NCBI RefSeq assembly: GCF_004363655.1
Contig: NZ_SNZH01000008.1
Span: forward strand, 1 to 64,000
Source of the DNA: Tahibacter aquaticus
GTDB taxonomy: Bacteria > Pseudomonadota > Gammaproteobacteria > Xanthomonadales > Rhodanobacteraceae
Length of the DNA stretch: 64,000 bases
Direction: 5' to 3'
Below are positions 42,393 to 50,566 of this stretch, one piece after another. The position numbers and the translations under genes were made by a program. The number at the start of each line of letters is the position of its first letter. Position 1 is the stretch's first letter. The notes under the pieces were generated by a model. That model saw only the letters and a list, made by a program, of their open reading frames with translations, had not been told where the DNA came from and did no database searches.

Positions 42393-44728
42393 GTCAACTC
42401 GTGGGTCAGCGAGAACAGGCGGCCGCGGCCGGCCCAGTAATTGCGGAAGCCGGGCACCTGCGACCAGGACAGGGTGTACTGCTTGTTGGTCAGGTTTTCC
42501 ACGCCGATCGAGAAGCGGCCGTAACGTTCGGTGCGGTAGTTCGCGCTGAGGTCGAACAGCGTATAGCCGTCGGTGTGTTCCACATAGCGGTAGGTCGCAG
42601 CATCGAACGCACGCGTGTCGCTGCCGGAAAGATCGCGCGACAGCAGGGTCGTGGAGCCGAGCGTGATGTCGCCGTCGGGTGCAAACTTCCAGCGCAGCGA
42701 CAGGCCGATCTTGTCCGGATTGACGTCGAGTGCACCCATCGGTTTGTTGAGGCCACCGGCACCGAAGCGGCCGGCCGGATCGGCGCTCCAGAATGAGGTG
42801 TTGCCGCGGATGTGCGAGTACAGGCCGGACAGTTTCCAGGCGTCGCTGAGGTTCCAGTCTGCTGTCAGTTCCCAGCCCTTGATGCGCGTCGGTGCGCGGA
42901 ACAGCACGTAGTCGTTCGTCGCCGGGTCGATCGCGAACGACGTGCCGAAGGCCGAACGCGAGTCGTAGCGCGACATGCTGAAATACGTGCTCTCGCCCTG
43001 CCAGTTCAGGCCGAACTCGCGGTTGTCGACGACGACGGGCTGCAGGTCGAACAGGTCGCCGACGGTGACGGGCGGTGCGTCGGGGCAGCCGTTGCCGGGC
43101 GAGACGGGGCAGGAGATGTTGCGCAGCGGAATGCCGACGTTGGGCAGGCCGAAGCCTTCGCCGTAGGCCGCAAACGCCGACCAGCCATCGGCAAAGCGCC
43201 AGATGCCGCCGATGTTCTTCAGTGTCTCGCCGTATTCGAGTTCGCCGCCGGTGACATTGCGCCGGCCGCGGAACCAGGTCGTGGTGTAGTCCTCCACGTT
43301 TAGCTTGCCGTCTTCGCGGCGCACGCCGCCGCTGAAGGTGAACTGGCCGATGTCATAGGACATCTGCACATACGGCGCGACACTGGTGTACTCCATCGGC
43401 GGCACCCACAGGCGCTGGGTCAGCGCGAGGCGCTGGTCGGCCTTGTCGCGCACCCAGTCGATGCCGGTACGCAGTTCCAGCCCTGCGACGTTGAACAGAT
43501 CCGCGCGTGTCCAGCCGGTACGCAGGCCGACCTTGTCGGAATTGATTTCCGACTGGTCCCAGATCAGGCCATCGGGGCCGTTCGGCGGAATCAGCGGGTC
43601 CTGGCGGTCCGAGCCGTTTTCCGGCGGATAGCGCATCGCCTGGTCGGCCCAGTAGGCGTTGGCCGAGAAGGTGCCGCCGAACAGATTCGCGTCGCTGTAC
43701 TGCAGGTTGAACTGCTGAAAATCGTTGAACTCGGCCTTGGTGCCGAAGATATGCCCGCGCTCTGACGTATTCGGCCGCGGGTTCGGACAGGATTCCGCGT
43801 CATAGCGGCAGCCGTCGACCTGGATGTAGTTGCCGTTGCCTCTGAGTTCGAAATGGCTGTAGGTTGCCTGCAGGCGTTTCTCGCCGCCTTCGCCGAAATT
43901 GTAGCCGCCCTTGAAGAACAGGTTTTTCGCGACCGAGTCGTTGGTCGAGCCGCTCGTGTTCATGCCCAGGCGCACGCCGTCGGCGTCGTAGCCCATGCCG
44001 CGGTCGATGATCGATGCGCCGGCGACGAAGTCGTAGTCGTCCTGCTTGTGCTTGAAATTGAGGCCGACTTTCCAGCCGCCACTGTCGTCTTCGAACTGCG
44101 TGGAGTAGCGCGTGAGCAGGCGGAATTCGTTGCCTTCCTGCGTCGGCGTCGCCGACAGGTAGTTGATGATGCCGCCCGAGGCGCCGACGCCTTCGGAGGC
44201 CGACGGACCGTTGATCACTTCGATGCGGCCGACGATGCCCATGTCGGTGAACGTCGCGTTGCGGCTGCCGTCACGCAGCGGCGAGCCCTGTGGCACACCG
44301 TCGAACAGGCGCAGCGCGACGCGGCCGCGCAGCGTTTCGCCGGAATTGCTCAGCGCCTGCGACGACTCGGCATAGCCCGGCACGGTGCGCGCGAGCACGG
44401 CGGTCGCGTCGTCGGTCTGGGTCAGCGTGCGCTGGATTTCGATCGGCGTGACGACGGTGATCGCGCCGGGAATCTTGTCGACAGCCTTGGCGCTGCGCGT
44501 GCCGGTGGTGACGGTGACCGTATCGAGTTTCTGCGCATCGGCGCGGTTCGGGTTTTTCTTTTTTGCCGCGCTGCTGTCATCCGCCGCGGTGTCCTGCGCA
44601 GCGCTGGCGTTAGCGGCGCTGGTGTCGGCAGCGGTGTCGGCCGTGGCAGCGTCCTCGGCCCAGGCATTGCAGGCGACGGCGATGGCCAGCGCCAGACAGG
44701 CACGGCTTACACGTACTGGTGTTTTCAT
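42386..44728 (-). CDS. TonB-dependent outer-membrane receptor, siderophore-receptor-like
   Basis: 780 residues from ATG 44728 with a G-rich site; signal peptide MKTPVRVSRACLALAIAVACNAWA. A 50-residue Ala/Asp/Thr-rich linker follows, then a TonB-box-like KLDTVTVTTGTRS, the plug (KIPGAITVVTPIEIQRTLTQTDDATAVLARTVPGY, GRIEVINGPSASEGVGASGGIINYL) and the barrel. The chain ends LFSLTHELTW, with a terminal aromatic. The plug wording and the late VENLTNKQYTLSW are typical of siderophore-type receptors, but sugar receptors cannot be excluded given the glycosidase genes downstream. Four genes follow on the same strand with overlaps or short gaps, suggesting an operon. Confidence 0.88.
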   Translation of the reverse strand: MKTPVRVSRACLALAIAVACNAWAEDAATADTAADTSAANASAAQDTAADDSSAAKKKNPNRADAQKLDTVTVTTGTRSAKAVDKIPGAITVVTPIEIQRTLTQTDDATAVLARTVPGYAESSQALSNSGETLRGRVALRLFDGVPQGSPLRDGSRNATFTDMGIVGRIEVINGPSASEGVGASGGIINYLSATPTQEGNEFRLLTRYSTQFEDDSGGWKVGLNFKHKQDDYDFVAGASIIDRGMGYDADGVRLGMNTSGSTNDSVAKNLFFKGGYNFGEGGEKRLQATYSHFELRGNGNYIQVDGCRYDAESCPNPRPNTSERGHIFGTKAEFNDFQQFNLQYSDANLFGGTFSANAYWADQAMRYPPENGSDRQDPLIPPNGPDGLIWDQSEINSDKVGLRTGWTRADLFNVAGLELRTGIDWVRDKADQRLALTQRLWVPPMEYTSVAPYVQMSYDIGQFTFSGGVRREDGKLNVEDYTTTWFRGRRNVTGGELEYGETLKNIGGIWRFADGWSAFAAYGEGFGLPNVGIPLRNISCPVSPGNGCPDAPPVTVGDLFDLQPVVVDNREFGLNWQGESTYFSMSRYDSRSAFGTSFAIDPATNDYVLFRAPTRIKGWELTADWNLSDAWKLSGLYSHIRGNTSFWSADPAGRFGAGGLNKPMGALDVNPDKIGLSLRWKFAPDGDITLGSTTLLSRDLSGSDTRAFDAATYRYVEHTDGYTLFDLSANYRTERYGRFSIGVENLTNKQYTLSWSQVPGFRNYWAGRGRLFSLTHELTW

Positions 44729-44906
44729 GCATATCCCCCCGAAATTCTGACGGCGCGGCGCGGCAGCTTGTCTGCGCCGGACGCCGGCCTGCAGCAAACG
44801 AAGCTGTTTGCTGCGCGGCCGACGCGACCGGACCGGCGGCTGCCGGGCGGATGGCAGTCTGTGCGGGGGCGGGACGGAATCCCATGGCCGGGGTCTATGT
44901 TCAGGC
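44729..44906. promoter_or_regulatory. Leader of the TonB receptor gene with a perfect dyad (44791-44814)
   Basis: A 24-base dyad, GCAGCAAAC - GAAGCT - GTTTGCTGC, with nine-bp perfect arms lies 63 bases upstream of the receptor start. There is no T-run after it on either strand, which argues for an operator or leader hairpin rather than a terminator for the LysR gene that ends 92 bases further upstream. Confidence 0.45.
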
Positions 44907-45794
44907 TCAAGAATTTATTGCTTGTCGCTGCATTGCAACGCGAGCCTGCTGCAGGAATACGCGCACCAGGCGCAGGCGGATCGTCGAACGCGACCAGACC
45001 GCACCGATGCGGCGCGAATCGAACGCGATAGGCACCGGCAGGCGCAGCAGGCGCAGGCCTGCGGGCCAGGGGCGTGCCCAGTCGGGCACCAGCGATACGC
45101 CGAGTCCGCGGTCGACCATCACCGCAATGGCGTGCAGCGCATTCAGTTCGAAGCGCTCGTGCGGCACGATCTGCGCCATGCGCAGGTATTCGTCGGCCAG
45201 GCGCCCGCCCCATTGATTGCGGTCGTAGCGGATCAGCGGCTGGGTGGCGAGCAGTTCGTGCGGATCGTGACTGGCGGCGTTTTCCGGCGCGATGACGATC
45301 AGCGGTTCTTCGCGCAGCAGTTGCCAGTCGCAGGTCTTGGGCAGGACGTAAGGCGCCTGCAGCACGATGGCCGCGTCGAGTTCGGCGTTTTCCACGGCGC
45401 GGTAGAGGTCGGCCGAATAGCCCGGCTGGATGAACACTTTCAGGTGTGGAAAAGTTTCCACGAGCAGCGCGAGGATGTCCGGCAGCATGCCCGACATCGC
45501 GGTTGGACAGGCGCCCAGGCGCAGTTCGCCGGCGATCGACTCGTCGTTGGCCACCGCGCGCAATTCGCCGATATCGCGCAACAGGTCGCGCGAGCGCTGC
45601 AGCATGCGCGCGCCGGCCTCGGTCACGCTGACGGTGCGGCCGACGCGCGCAATCAGGCTGGTACCGATCTCGCGCTCCAGTGTGCGTATCTGCTGCGCAA
45701 CCGCTGCCGGCGTGATGTTGAGCAGGCGTGCCGCCGCTGCCATGGAGCCATGGTCGGCGACTGCTACATAGGTTTTCAGGAACTCGCTATCCAC
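44907..45794 (-). CDS. LysR-family transcriptional regulator
   Basis: 295 residues. The N-terminal winged helix-turn-helix is clear (MDSEFLKTYVAVADHGSMAAAARLLNITPAAVAQQIRTLEREIG, residues 1-45), followed by the linker helix and the two-lobed effector domain (ELRLGACPTAMSGMLPDILALLVETFP, GLGVSLVPDW). Its position between the symporter gene and the TonB receptor gene, in the same direction as both, suggests it controls one or both. The co-inducer cannot be predicted. Confidence 0.9.
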   Translation of the reverse strand: MDSEFLKTYVAVADHGSMAAAARLLNITPAAVAQQIRTLEREIGTSLIARVGRTVSVTEAGARMLQRSRDLLRDIGELRAVANDESIAGELRLGACPTAMSGMLPDILALLVETFPHLKVFIQPGYSADLYRAVENAELDAAIVLQAPYVLPKTCDWQLLREEPLIVIAPENAASHDPHELLATQPLIRYDRNQWGGRLADEYLRMAQIVPHERFELNALHAIAVMVDRGLGVSLVPDWARPWPAGLRLLRLPVPIAFDSRRIGAVWSRSTIRLRLVRVFLQQARVAMQRQAINS

Positions 45795-45866
45795 GGTGCC
45801 TCCACTGCGAGGCCGAGGCTACACCACGGCGGCGCCGCGCCGGAGCGTGCAGTGCCGCCGGCAACG

Positions 45867-48260
45867 TCAGGAATTGTTGCGGGGGACGTCGCGATAGATA
45901 GTCAGGCCATCGAGCGAGCGCGCCGGCGCTGGAAAAAACAGGCTGGCGATGTAGCCGATCACGATGCACAGCATGATCGAGATCGCCAGGTAGAAATACG
46001 GATGCACCAGGCGCATCCACCAGGCGACCAGGGTCAGCGCGATGCTGGCGGCGACGCCGATGGCGACGCCGGGCGAATTGGCGCGGCGCGTGAACATGCC
46101 CAGGGTATACGCACCGGCGAAGCCGCCGCCGAGCAGCCCGGCCAGTTCGATCGACACATCGAACAGCGAGCGGATGTCGAAACGCGACAGCACCAGCGCA
46201 ACGGCGATACCGACCAGGCCCGTCGCCACGGTGGCGATTTCGGCGAACAGCACGCTTTTCTTCGGCGTCGGGTTTTTCGCCAGCTTCTCGTAGAAATCGA
46301 CCGAGGCCAGCGTCGCCACGCTGTTCATGATCGATGACAGCGTAGCCATGGCGGCGGCGAAGATGCCGGCGATGATCATGCCGGTCACGCCCATGGGCAG
46401 TTCGGCGGCGATGAACAACGGAAACGTCGCGTCGATGGGCAGCAGCGGGTCCAGCCGTTCCGGATGCGTCTTGTAGTAGGCGAACAACGCCGTGCCGATG
46501 GAATAGAAGATGATGCCGCCGGGAATCATGATCGCGGCAAACGCCCAGATCGAGCGGCCGGCTTCCTTGTCCGACTTGGTCGACAGCGTGCGCTGCATCA
46601 GCACCTGGTCTTTGGGAAACGTCAGCACCACGTCGAATACGACCAGGAAGATGAAGCCCCAGACCGTGGCCTTGGTCAGGTCGAAACTGAAATCGAGCAG
46701 ATGCGTCTTGTCGTCCGCCGCGGCGATGGCGGCGAATTCGCCGAAGCCGCCCTTGAGATGCCAGATGATGAAACCGATGGCGAAGACCGCACCGCCCATC
46801 TTGACGATGACCTGTACCACGTCGGTCCAGATCACCGCCTTCATGCCGCCCATCGCGGTGTAGACGATGGTGAAGCCGCCCATGATCAGCACGCTCCAGA
46901 CCACGTCGATGCCGGTGATCGTGGCGATGGCCAGCGCGGGCAGGAACAGGATCACGCTCATGCGGCTGCCGATCTGCATGACGATGCACAGCGCGCTGGC
47001 GAACATGCGTATCGCCGGGTGGAAGCGCGTTTCCAGATACGAGAACACCGACATCAGGTCGAGCCGGCGCAGCAGCGGCACGATGTACACGCCGACGAAT
47101 ACCAGGCCCAGCACGGCGATGAGGTTGTTGGTCAGGTACTGCCAGTTGGTCTCGAAGGACTTGGCGGGAATGGCGATGAAACTGATCGAACTGGTGTTCG
47201 CGGCGTACAGGCTCAGCCCGGCGGCCCAGAAGGGAATCTTGCGCCCGCCGACGAAGAAGTCCGAGGTCGAGTTGCGTTTCTCGCGCAGGTAGAAATACAG
47301 GCCCATGCCGACCATCGCGGCGAGATAGACGACGATGACGATCCAGTCCAGCCAGCGCAGCAGCAGCTTGCCCGACTGCGGCTGCGCATAGGCGAATGTG
47401 CTGCGGCCTGCGCCGGTGTCGAGCTGCCAGGCAATGCCGTTGTTCCAGCGCGTGGCGGCAATTGCGCCGGCGGTCGCGGTTTGCGGCAAGGCCGCCCAGG
47501 CTGAAGTGATGGTGTGATAGCTCATCAGTTGCGGGCCTGCGGGCTGCCCGGACTCGACCAGGAACAGCAGATGCGCCTGGCCCAGCGCGCGCGCCGATCC
47601 CGCCACGATGCGGCCGGGCAATGGCGGTTTTTCGATCCAGCCGCTTTCGGCATTCCAGCGCAACAGCTGGTCGGCGCCCGACGCAGTGCGCAGCACGGCG
47701 TACAGCGCGCCGGCCTGGGCGATCAGCGCGACGGGTGTGCCCGCCTGCGACCAGACCGCCGCGGTCTGCCACTGCGCATCGGCCGGCAGCGGCACGGCGA
47801 TGCGCCAGAGCTGCGGCACGGCATCGCTGATGCCGGCTACATACAGATAGCCACCAATCGCCGCGCCCTGCGCATCGCTGAGCGCCAGCGGCAGCCGCGG
47901 CAGTTCGTTGCTGCCGACCTGCGCGCCGGCCAGGGTCAGTTCAATTACCTGTTGGGTTGCCTCGCGGCCGGCGAACAGATAGGTCTGGCGGCCGTCGCTT
48001 GCCATGCCTCGCACTGGCGCTGGCGGTGACCACGCGGCCTTGCTCCAGTGCGCGGCATCCGGCGCGAGCAGCCAGGTGCCGTCGTCGGCAAACGCGAGCA
48101 GGCTGCCGTCGATCGACACCAGTTGTCGCGATTGCGCCGGCAGTGCCGGCAGCGAGCCCGCATCGACGCTGACCAGACTTTCCGCGGTGGCGGCGAACGC
48201 CGCGAAGGCGAGCAAGACGGCGAATGCAGCCCGCGTCAGCGTTGCAGGGATACCCCTCAC
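45867..48260 (-). CDS. Sodium:solute symporter with an N-terminal periplasmic beta-propeller (NanM-like) domain
   Basis: 797 residues from a GTG at 48260 overlapping the upstream stop (GTGA); the frame is open further but antisense to coding sequence. A signal peptide (TRAAFAVLLAFAAFAATAE) leads to about 290 residues of Kelch-like blades (LPALPAQSRQLVSIDGSLLAFADDG, YLYVAGISDAVPQLWRI, LLFLVESGQPAGPQLMSYH). Then come 12-14 membrane segments of the SSS family: DFFVGGRKIPFWAAGLSLYAANTSSISFIAIPAKSF (core Na-site region), YTAMGGMKAVIWTDVVQ and AMATLSSIMNSVATL. Such propeller-transporter fusions pair a sugar mutarotase with uptake in sialic acid systems; here the substrate is unproven. It is the second gene of a two-gene unit with the CitE-like lyase. 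Confidence 0.85.
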   Translation of the reverse strand: MRGIPATLTRAAFAVLLAFAAFAATAESLVSVDAGSLPALPAQSRQLVSIDGSLLAFADDGTWLLAPDAAHWSKAAWSPPAPVRGMASDGRQTYLFAGREATQQVIELTLAGAQVGSNELPRLPLALSDAQGAAIGGYLYVAGISDAVPQLWRIAVPLPADAQWQTAAVWSQAGTPVALIAQAGALYAVLRTASGADQLLRWNAESGWIEKPPLPGRIVAGSARALGQAHLLFLVESGQPAGPQLMSYHTITSAWAALPQTATAGAIAATRWNNGIAWQLDTGAGRSTFAYAQPQSGKLLLRWLDWIVIVVYLAAMVGMGLYFYLREKRNSTSDFFVGGRKIPFWAAGLSLYAANTSSISFIAIPAKSFETNWQYLTNNLIAVLGLVFVGVYIVPLLRRLDLMSVFSYLETRFHPAIRMFASALCIVMQIGSRMSVILFLPALAIATITGIDVVWSVLIMGGFTIVYTAMGGMKAVIWTDVVQVIVKMGGAVFAIGFIIWHLKGGFGEFAAIAAADDKTHLLDFSFDLTKATVWGFIFLVVFDVVLTFPKDQVLMQRTLSTKSDKEAGRSIWAFAAIMIPGGIIFYSIGTALFAYYKTHPERLDPLLPIDATFPLFIAAELPMGVTGMIIAGIFAAAMATLSSIMNSVATLASVDFYEKLAKNPTPKKSVLFAEIATVATGLVGIAVALVLSRFDIRSLFDVSIELAGLLGGGFAGAYTLGMFTRRANSPGVAIGVAASIALTLVAWWMRLVHPYFYLAISIMLCIVIGYIASLFFPAPARSLDGLTIYRDVPRNNS

Positions 48261-49123
48261 GCTGTGCTCCGTTCGCGCTGCGCCGCGGCAACGATGCCCT
48301 GGGCGCGGCGCAGGAACGGTGCATCGACCATGCGTCCGTCGACGACGAAGGCGCCGGCACCGCGCCGGGCGGCGTCGTCTGCTGCGGCGACGATGCGTTG
48401 CGCGGCGGCCAGTTCCGCCGGGCTGGCGCGGAATACGTCGTTGGCCAGGGCGACCTGGCTGGGGTGGATGCAGGTCTTGCCGCAATAGCCCAGGCGCCGT
48501 GCCATCTCGGCTTCGGCGCGGTAGCCGTCGCTGTCGCGCAGATCGGCGAAGGCCGCATCGCAGGCGAACACGCCGGCTTCCGCCGCGGCCATGCGCATGC
48601 CGAACATGGCCGCGTGCACGTTGGCATTGTCGCGCCGGGCAATGCCGGGCGGCTCGAACAGATCGCCCAGGCCGAGCTGCAGGCCCGCCACGCGGTGATG
48701 CGCCGCGGCAATCGCCGCAGCCTCGCGCAGTCCGCGCGGCGTTTCGATATTCAGCAGCAGGGCTGCCGTTGCGGTCACGCCGTGCCTGGCCTCGGCCGCC
48801 TCCAGGGCCGCGACGGCATCGCGTACCGCCTGCGCCGATTCGGCCTTGGGCAAATTGATCATGTCGGCGCCTGCATTGGCGATGGCGGCCAGATCATCGG
48901 CGAAATGCACCGAGTCCGCCGCATTGATGCGCACGATCAGCAGTTTTCCGCTGTCCCGCGCCGCGGCACTGCGCAGAAACGCGGCCACGGCCTCGCGTGC
49001 GGCCGCCTTGCCGTCGGCGGGCACGGCATCTTCCAGGTCGAACGAGATCGCATCTGCCTCGCCGGCCAGTGCCTTGGCGAAGAGTTCCGGACGGCTGCCC
49101 GGGACAAACAGTTTGCTACGCAT
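48257..49123 (-). CDS. CitE-like CoA-ester lyase (HpcH/HpaI aldolase family)
   Basis: 288 residues. MRSKLFVPGSRPELFAKALAGEADAISFDLEDAVPADGKAAAR is the family's start with the Mg- and CoA-site acids. LLNIETPRGLREAAAIAAAHHRVAGLQLGLGDL and GKTCIHPSQVALANDVF complete the barrel signature. Stand-alone members cleave citramalyl-, malyl- or related 3-hydroxyacyl-CoAs and lack the CitD/CitF partners, which are also absent here. The overlap with the symporter gene suggests that the imported compound feeds a pathway ending in this cleavage. Confidence 0.87.
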   Translation of the reverse strand: MRSKLFVPGSRPELFAKALAGEADAISFDLEDAVPADGKAAAREAVAAFLRSAAARDSGKLLIVRINAADSVHFADDLAAIANAGADMINLPKAESAQAVRDAVAALEAAEARHGVTATAALLLNIETPRGLREAAAIAAAHHRVAGLQLGLGDLFEPPGIARRDNANVHAAMFGMRMAAAEAGVFACDAAFADLRDSDGYRAEAEMARRLGYCGKTCIHPSQVALANDVFRASPAELAAAQRIVAAADDAARRGAGAFVVDGRMVDAPFLRRAQGIVAAAQRERSTA

Positions 49124-49469
49124 GCAGGGTTTCCTCGATGCGCGCAGTGTCGGGCAATCGCCGCGCGGGAAAACGCGCGGGCAGCGGGTTTCAGACGATA
49201 GATTTTTTTGCGATTGAGGTGTTGCGGTGCAGCGAAGCGGATGCGCTGCAGCGACGGCTCAGTGCTTCTGTTTCGTTGCCGGCACTAGAATCGGCGGCTG
49301 TTTGATTCCGCCGCCCCTGGTTGCTGGCAGGATTGCTGCCGCCGGTCGAACGGTAACGGAAAATATTCCGCAAAGTAGCAATTGACAAAAATCTCTGTTG
49401 TCGGTGGAGTTTCCGGCTTGCGCCGGAAAGCCGCGCGGCAAGAAGGTGGTCCCAGTCGAGGTATAAGTC
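49124..49469. promoter_or_regulatory. Divergent promoter region between the CitE-like gene and the unknown + strand gene
   Basis: A consensus -35 TTGACA occurs at 49382-49387 facing the + strand gene, but the hexamer 17 bases on is poor. A hairpin TTTCCGGC - TTGC - GCCGGAAA at 49410-49429 lies in the probable leader. The remaining sequence holds the promoter of the lyase-symporter unit; nothing else is recognised. Confidence 0.4.
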
Positions 49470-50303
49470 ATGGATAGCGCTACCCCCGCGCGCCTGCATG
49501 TACTGCTCGCCCGCGACGCGCCGCACGCGGTGGTCATTCGCCGCGGACCGAGCAAGCACACCGCCGTGATCGGCTGGAATCGCGAAACCGACACCTTCAG
49601 CCTGGGCCAGTGGCTGCGTGGCCGCATCTACGAGCGGCGCTGCGATCTTTCGCCCGACGGCGAGCACTTCCTCTATTTCGCGATGAACGGCAAGTGGGCG
49701 TCGAGCGTGAAAGGTTCCTGGACGGCGATTTCGCGCGCGCCGTATCTGAAGGCGATCACGCTGTTCGCCAAGGGCGATTGCTGGAACGGCGGCGGACTGT
49801 TCCGCTACAACCACAGCTATCGGCTCAACGAAGGCCTGTATGCGCATGCGCTGCAGTGGCAGGACGCCAGTCTGCGCCGTGTCGACGACGCAGACTGGCA
49901 GCGCCAGCCCGGCGAATGTCCCGGCATCTACTACGAGCGGCTGGCCCGCGACGGCTGGATCGCCGGCGTTGCTTATGGCGACGGCAGCGGTGGCGGTGTA
50001 CTGCCGTTCGACAAGCCGATTTCGGACCGCTGGCTGCTGCGCAAGTACGCGCATGCGGGTCCGGCGCGTCACGCCGGTCGCGGCTGCTATTTCGACACGC
50101 ATGCGCTGGTCGATAGGCGCGAGGGCACGACGATCGCGAAGGACGCGTGGGAGTGGGCCGATGTGGACCGTGGCCGACTGGTGTGGGCGGCGAACGGAAT
50201 ACTCGGAACGACGCGCATCGACACCGAGGGAGAGCCCGGCGCGGACACGCTGCTGCACGATTTCAATGCAATGAAGTTCGAGCGGTTGGTGGCGCCGTAT
50301 TGA
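49470..50303 (+). CDS. Conserved protein of unknown function
   Basis: 277 residues; an in-frame GAGG lies just upstream. Soluble, no signal peptide, very rich in Trp, Tyr and Gly. Notable stretches: AVVIRRGPSKHTAVIGWNRETDTFSLGQWLRGRIYERRCDLSPDGEHFLYFAMNGKW, LFAKGDCWNGGGLF and WAANGILGTTRI near the end. The wording recalls an uncharacterised family found across diverse bacteria, with a propeller-like beta-rich look; I cannot name it. It lies between a divergent promoter and maeB, 264 bases upstream of maeB, so it is probably transcribed alone. Confidence 0.6.
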   Translation: MDSATPARLHVLLARDAPHAVVIRRGPSKHTAVIGWNRETDTFSLGQWLRGRIYERRCDLSPDGEHFLYFAMNGKWASSVKGSWTAISRAPYLKAITLFAKGDCWNGGGLFRYNHSYRLNEGLYAHALQWQDASLRRVDDADWQRQPGECPGIYYERLARDGWIAGVAYGDGSGGGVLPFDKPISDRWLLRKYAHAGPARHAGRGCYFDTHALVDRREGTTIAKDAWEWADVDRGRLVWAANGILGTTRIDTEGEPGADTLLHDFNAMKFERLVAPY

Positions 50304-50566
50304 CGTGCATGCGATGTGGCGCGCCGGCTCCGTGCTGCGCGGCGTCGTGCCGTTGCCGGCGTCCCTCGATGCCCCGCATCGCGTCCACCTTCGCTGCGCG
50401 CGGCTCTCGTACAGCCCGGCCATCGTTGTTGCGCCGCGGCACTTGCGCTTGACCGTTGCCGCCGTCGCTGCGCCGCTTTGCAGCAAAGCCCGCCGTGAGC
50501 CCTGTGGTATATTCGCCGCCCGCATTTTTTCCTTGCGCAGCAAGCGTTTCCGGCGCACATCACCCT

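Noticed and set aside
45867-48485. Longer start (872 codons) for the symporter
   Set aside because: The extra N-terminus is Arg/Pro-rich and antisense-like to nothing conserved; it overlaps the CitE-like coding end. The GTG at 48260 gives a proper signal peptide and a GTGA coupling.
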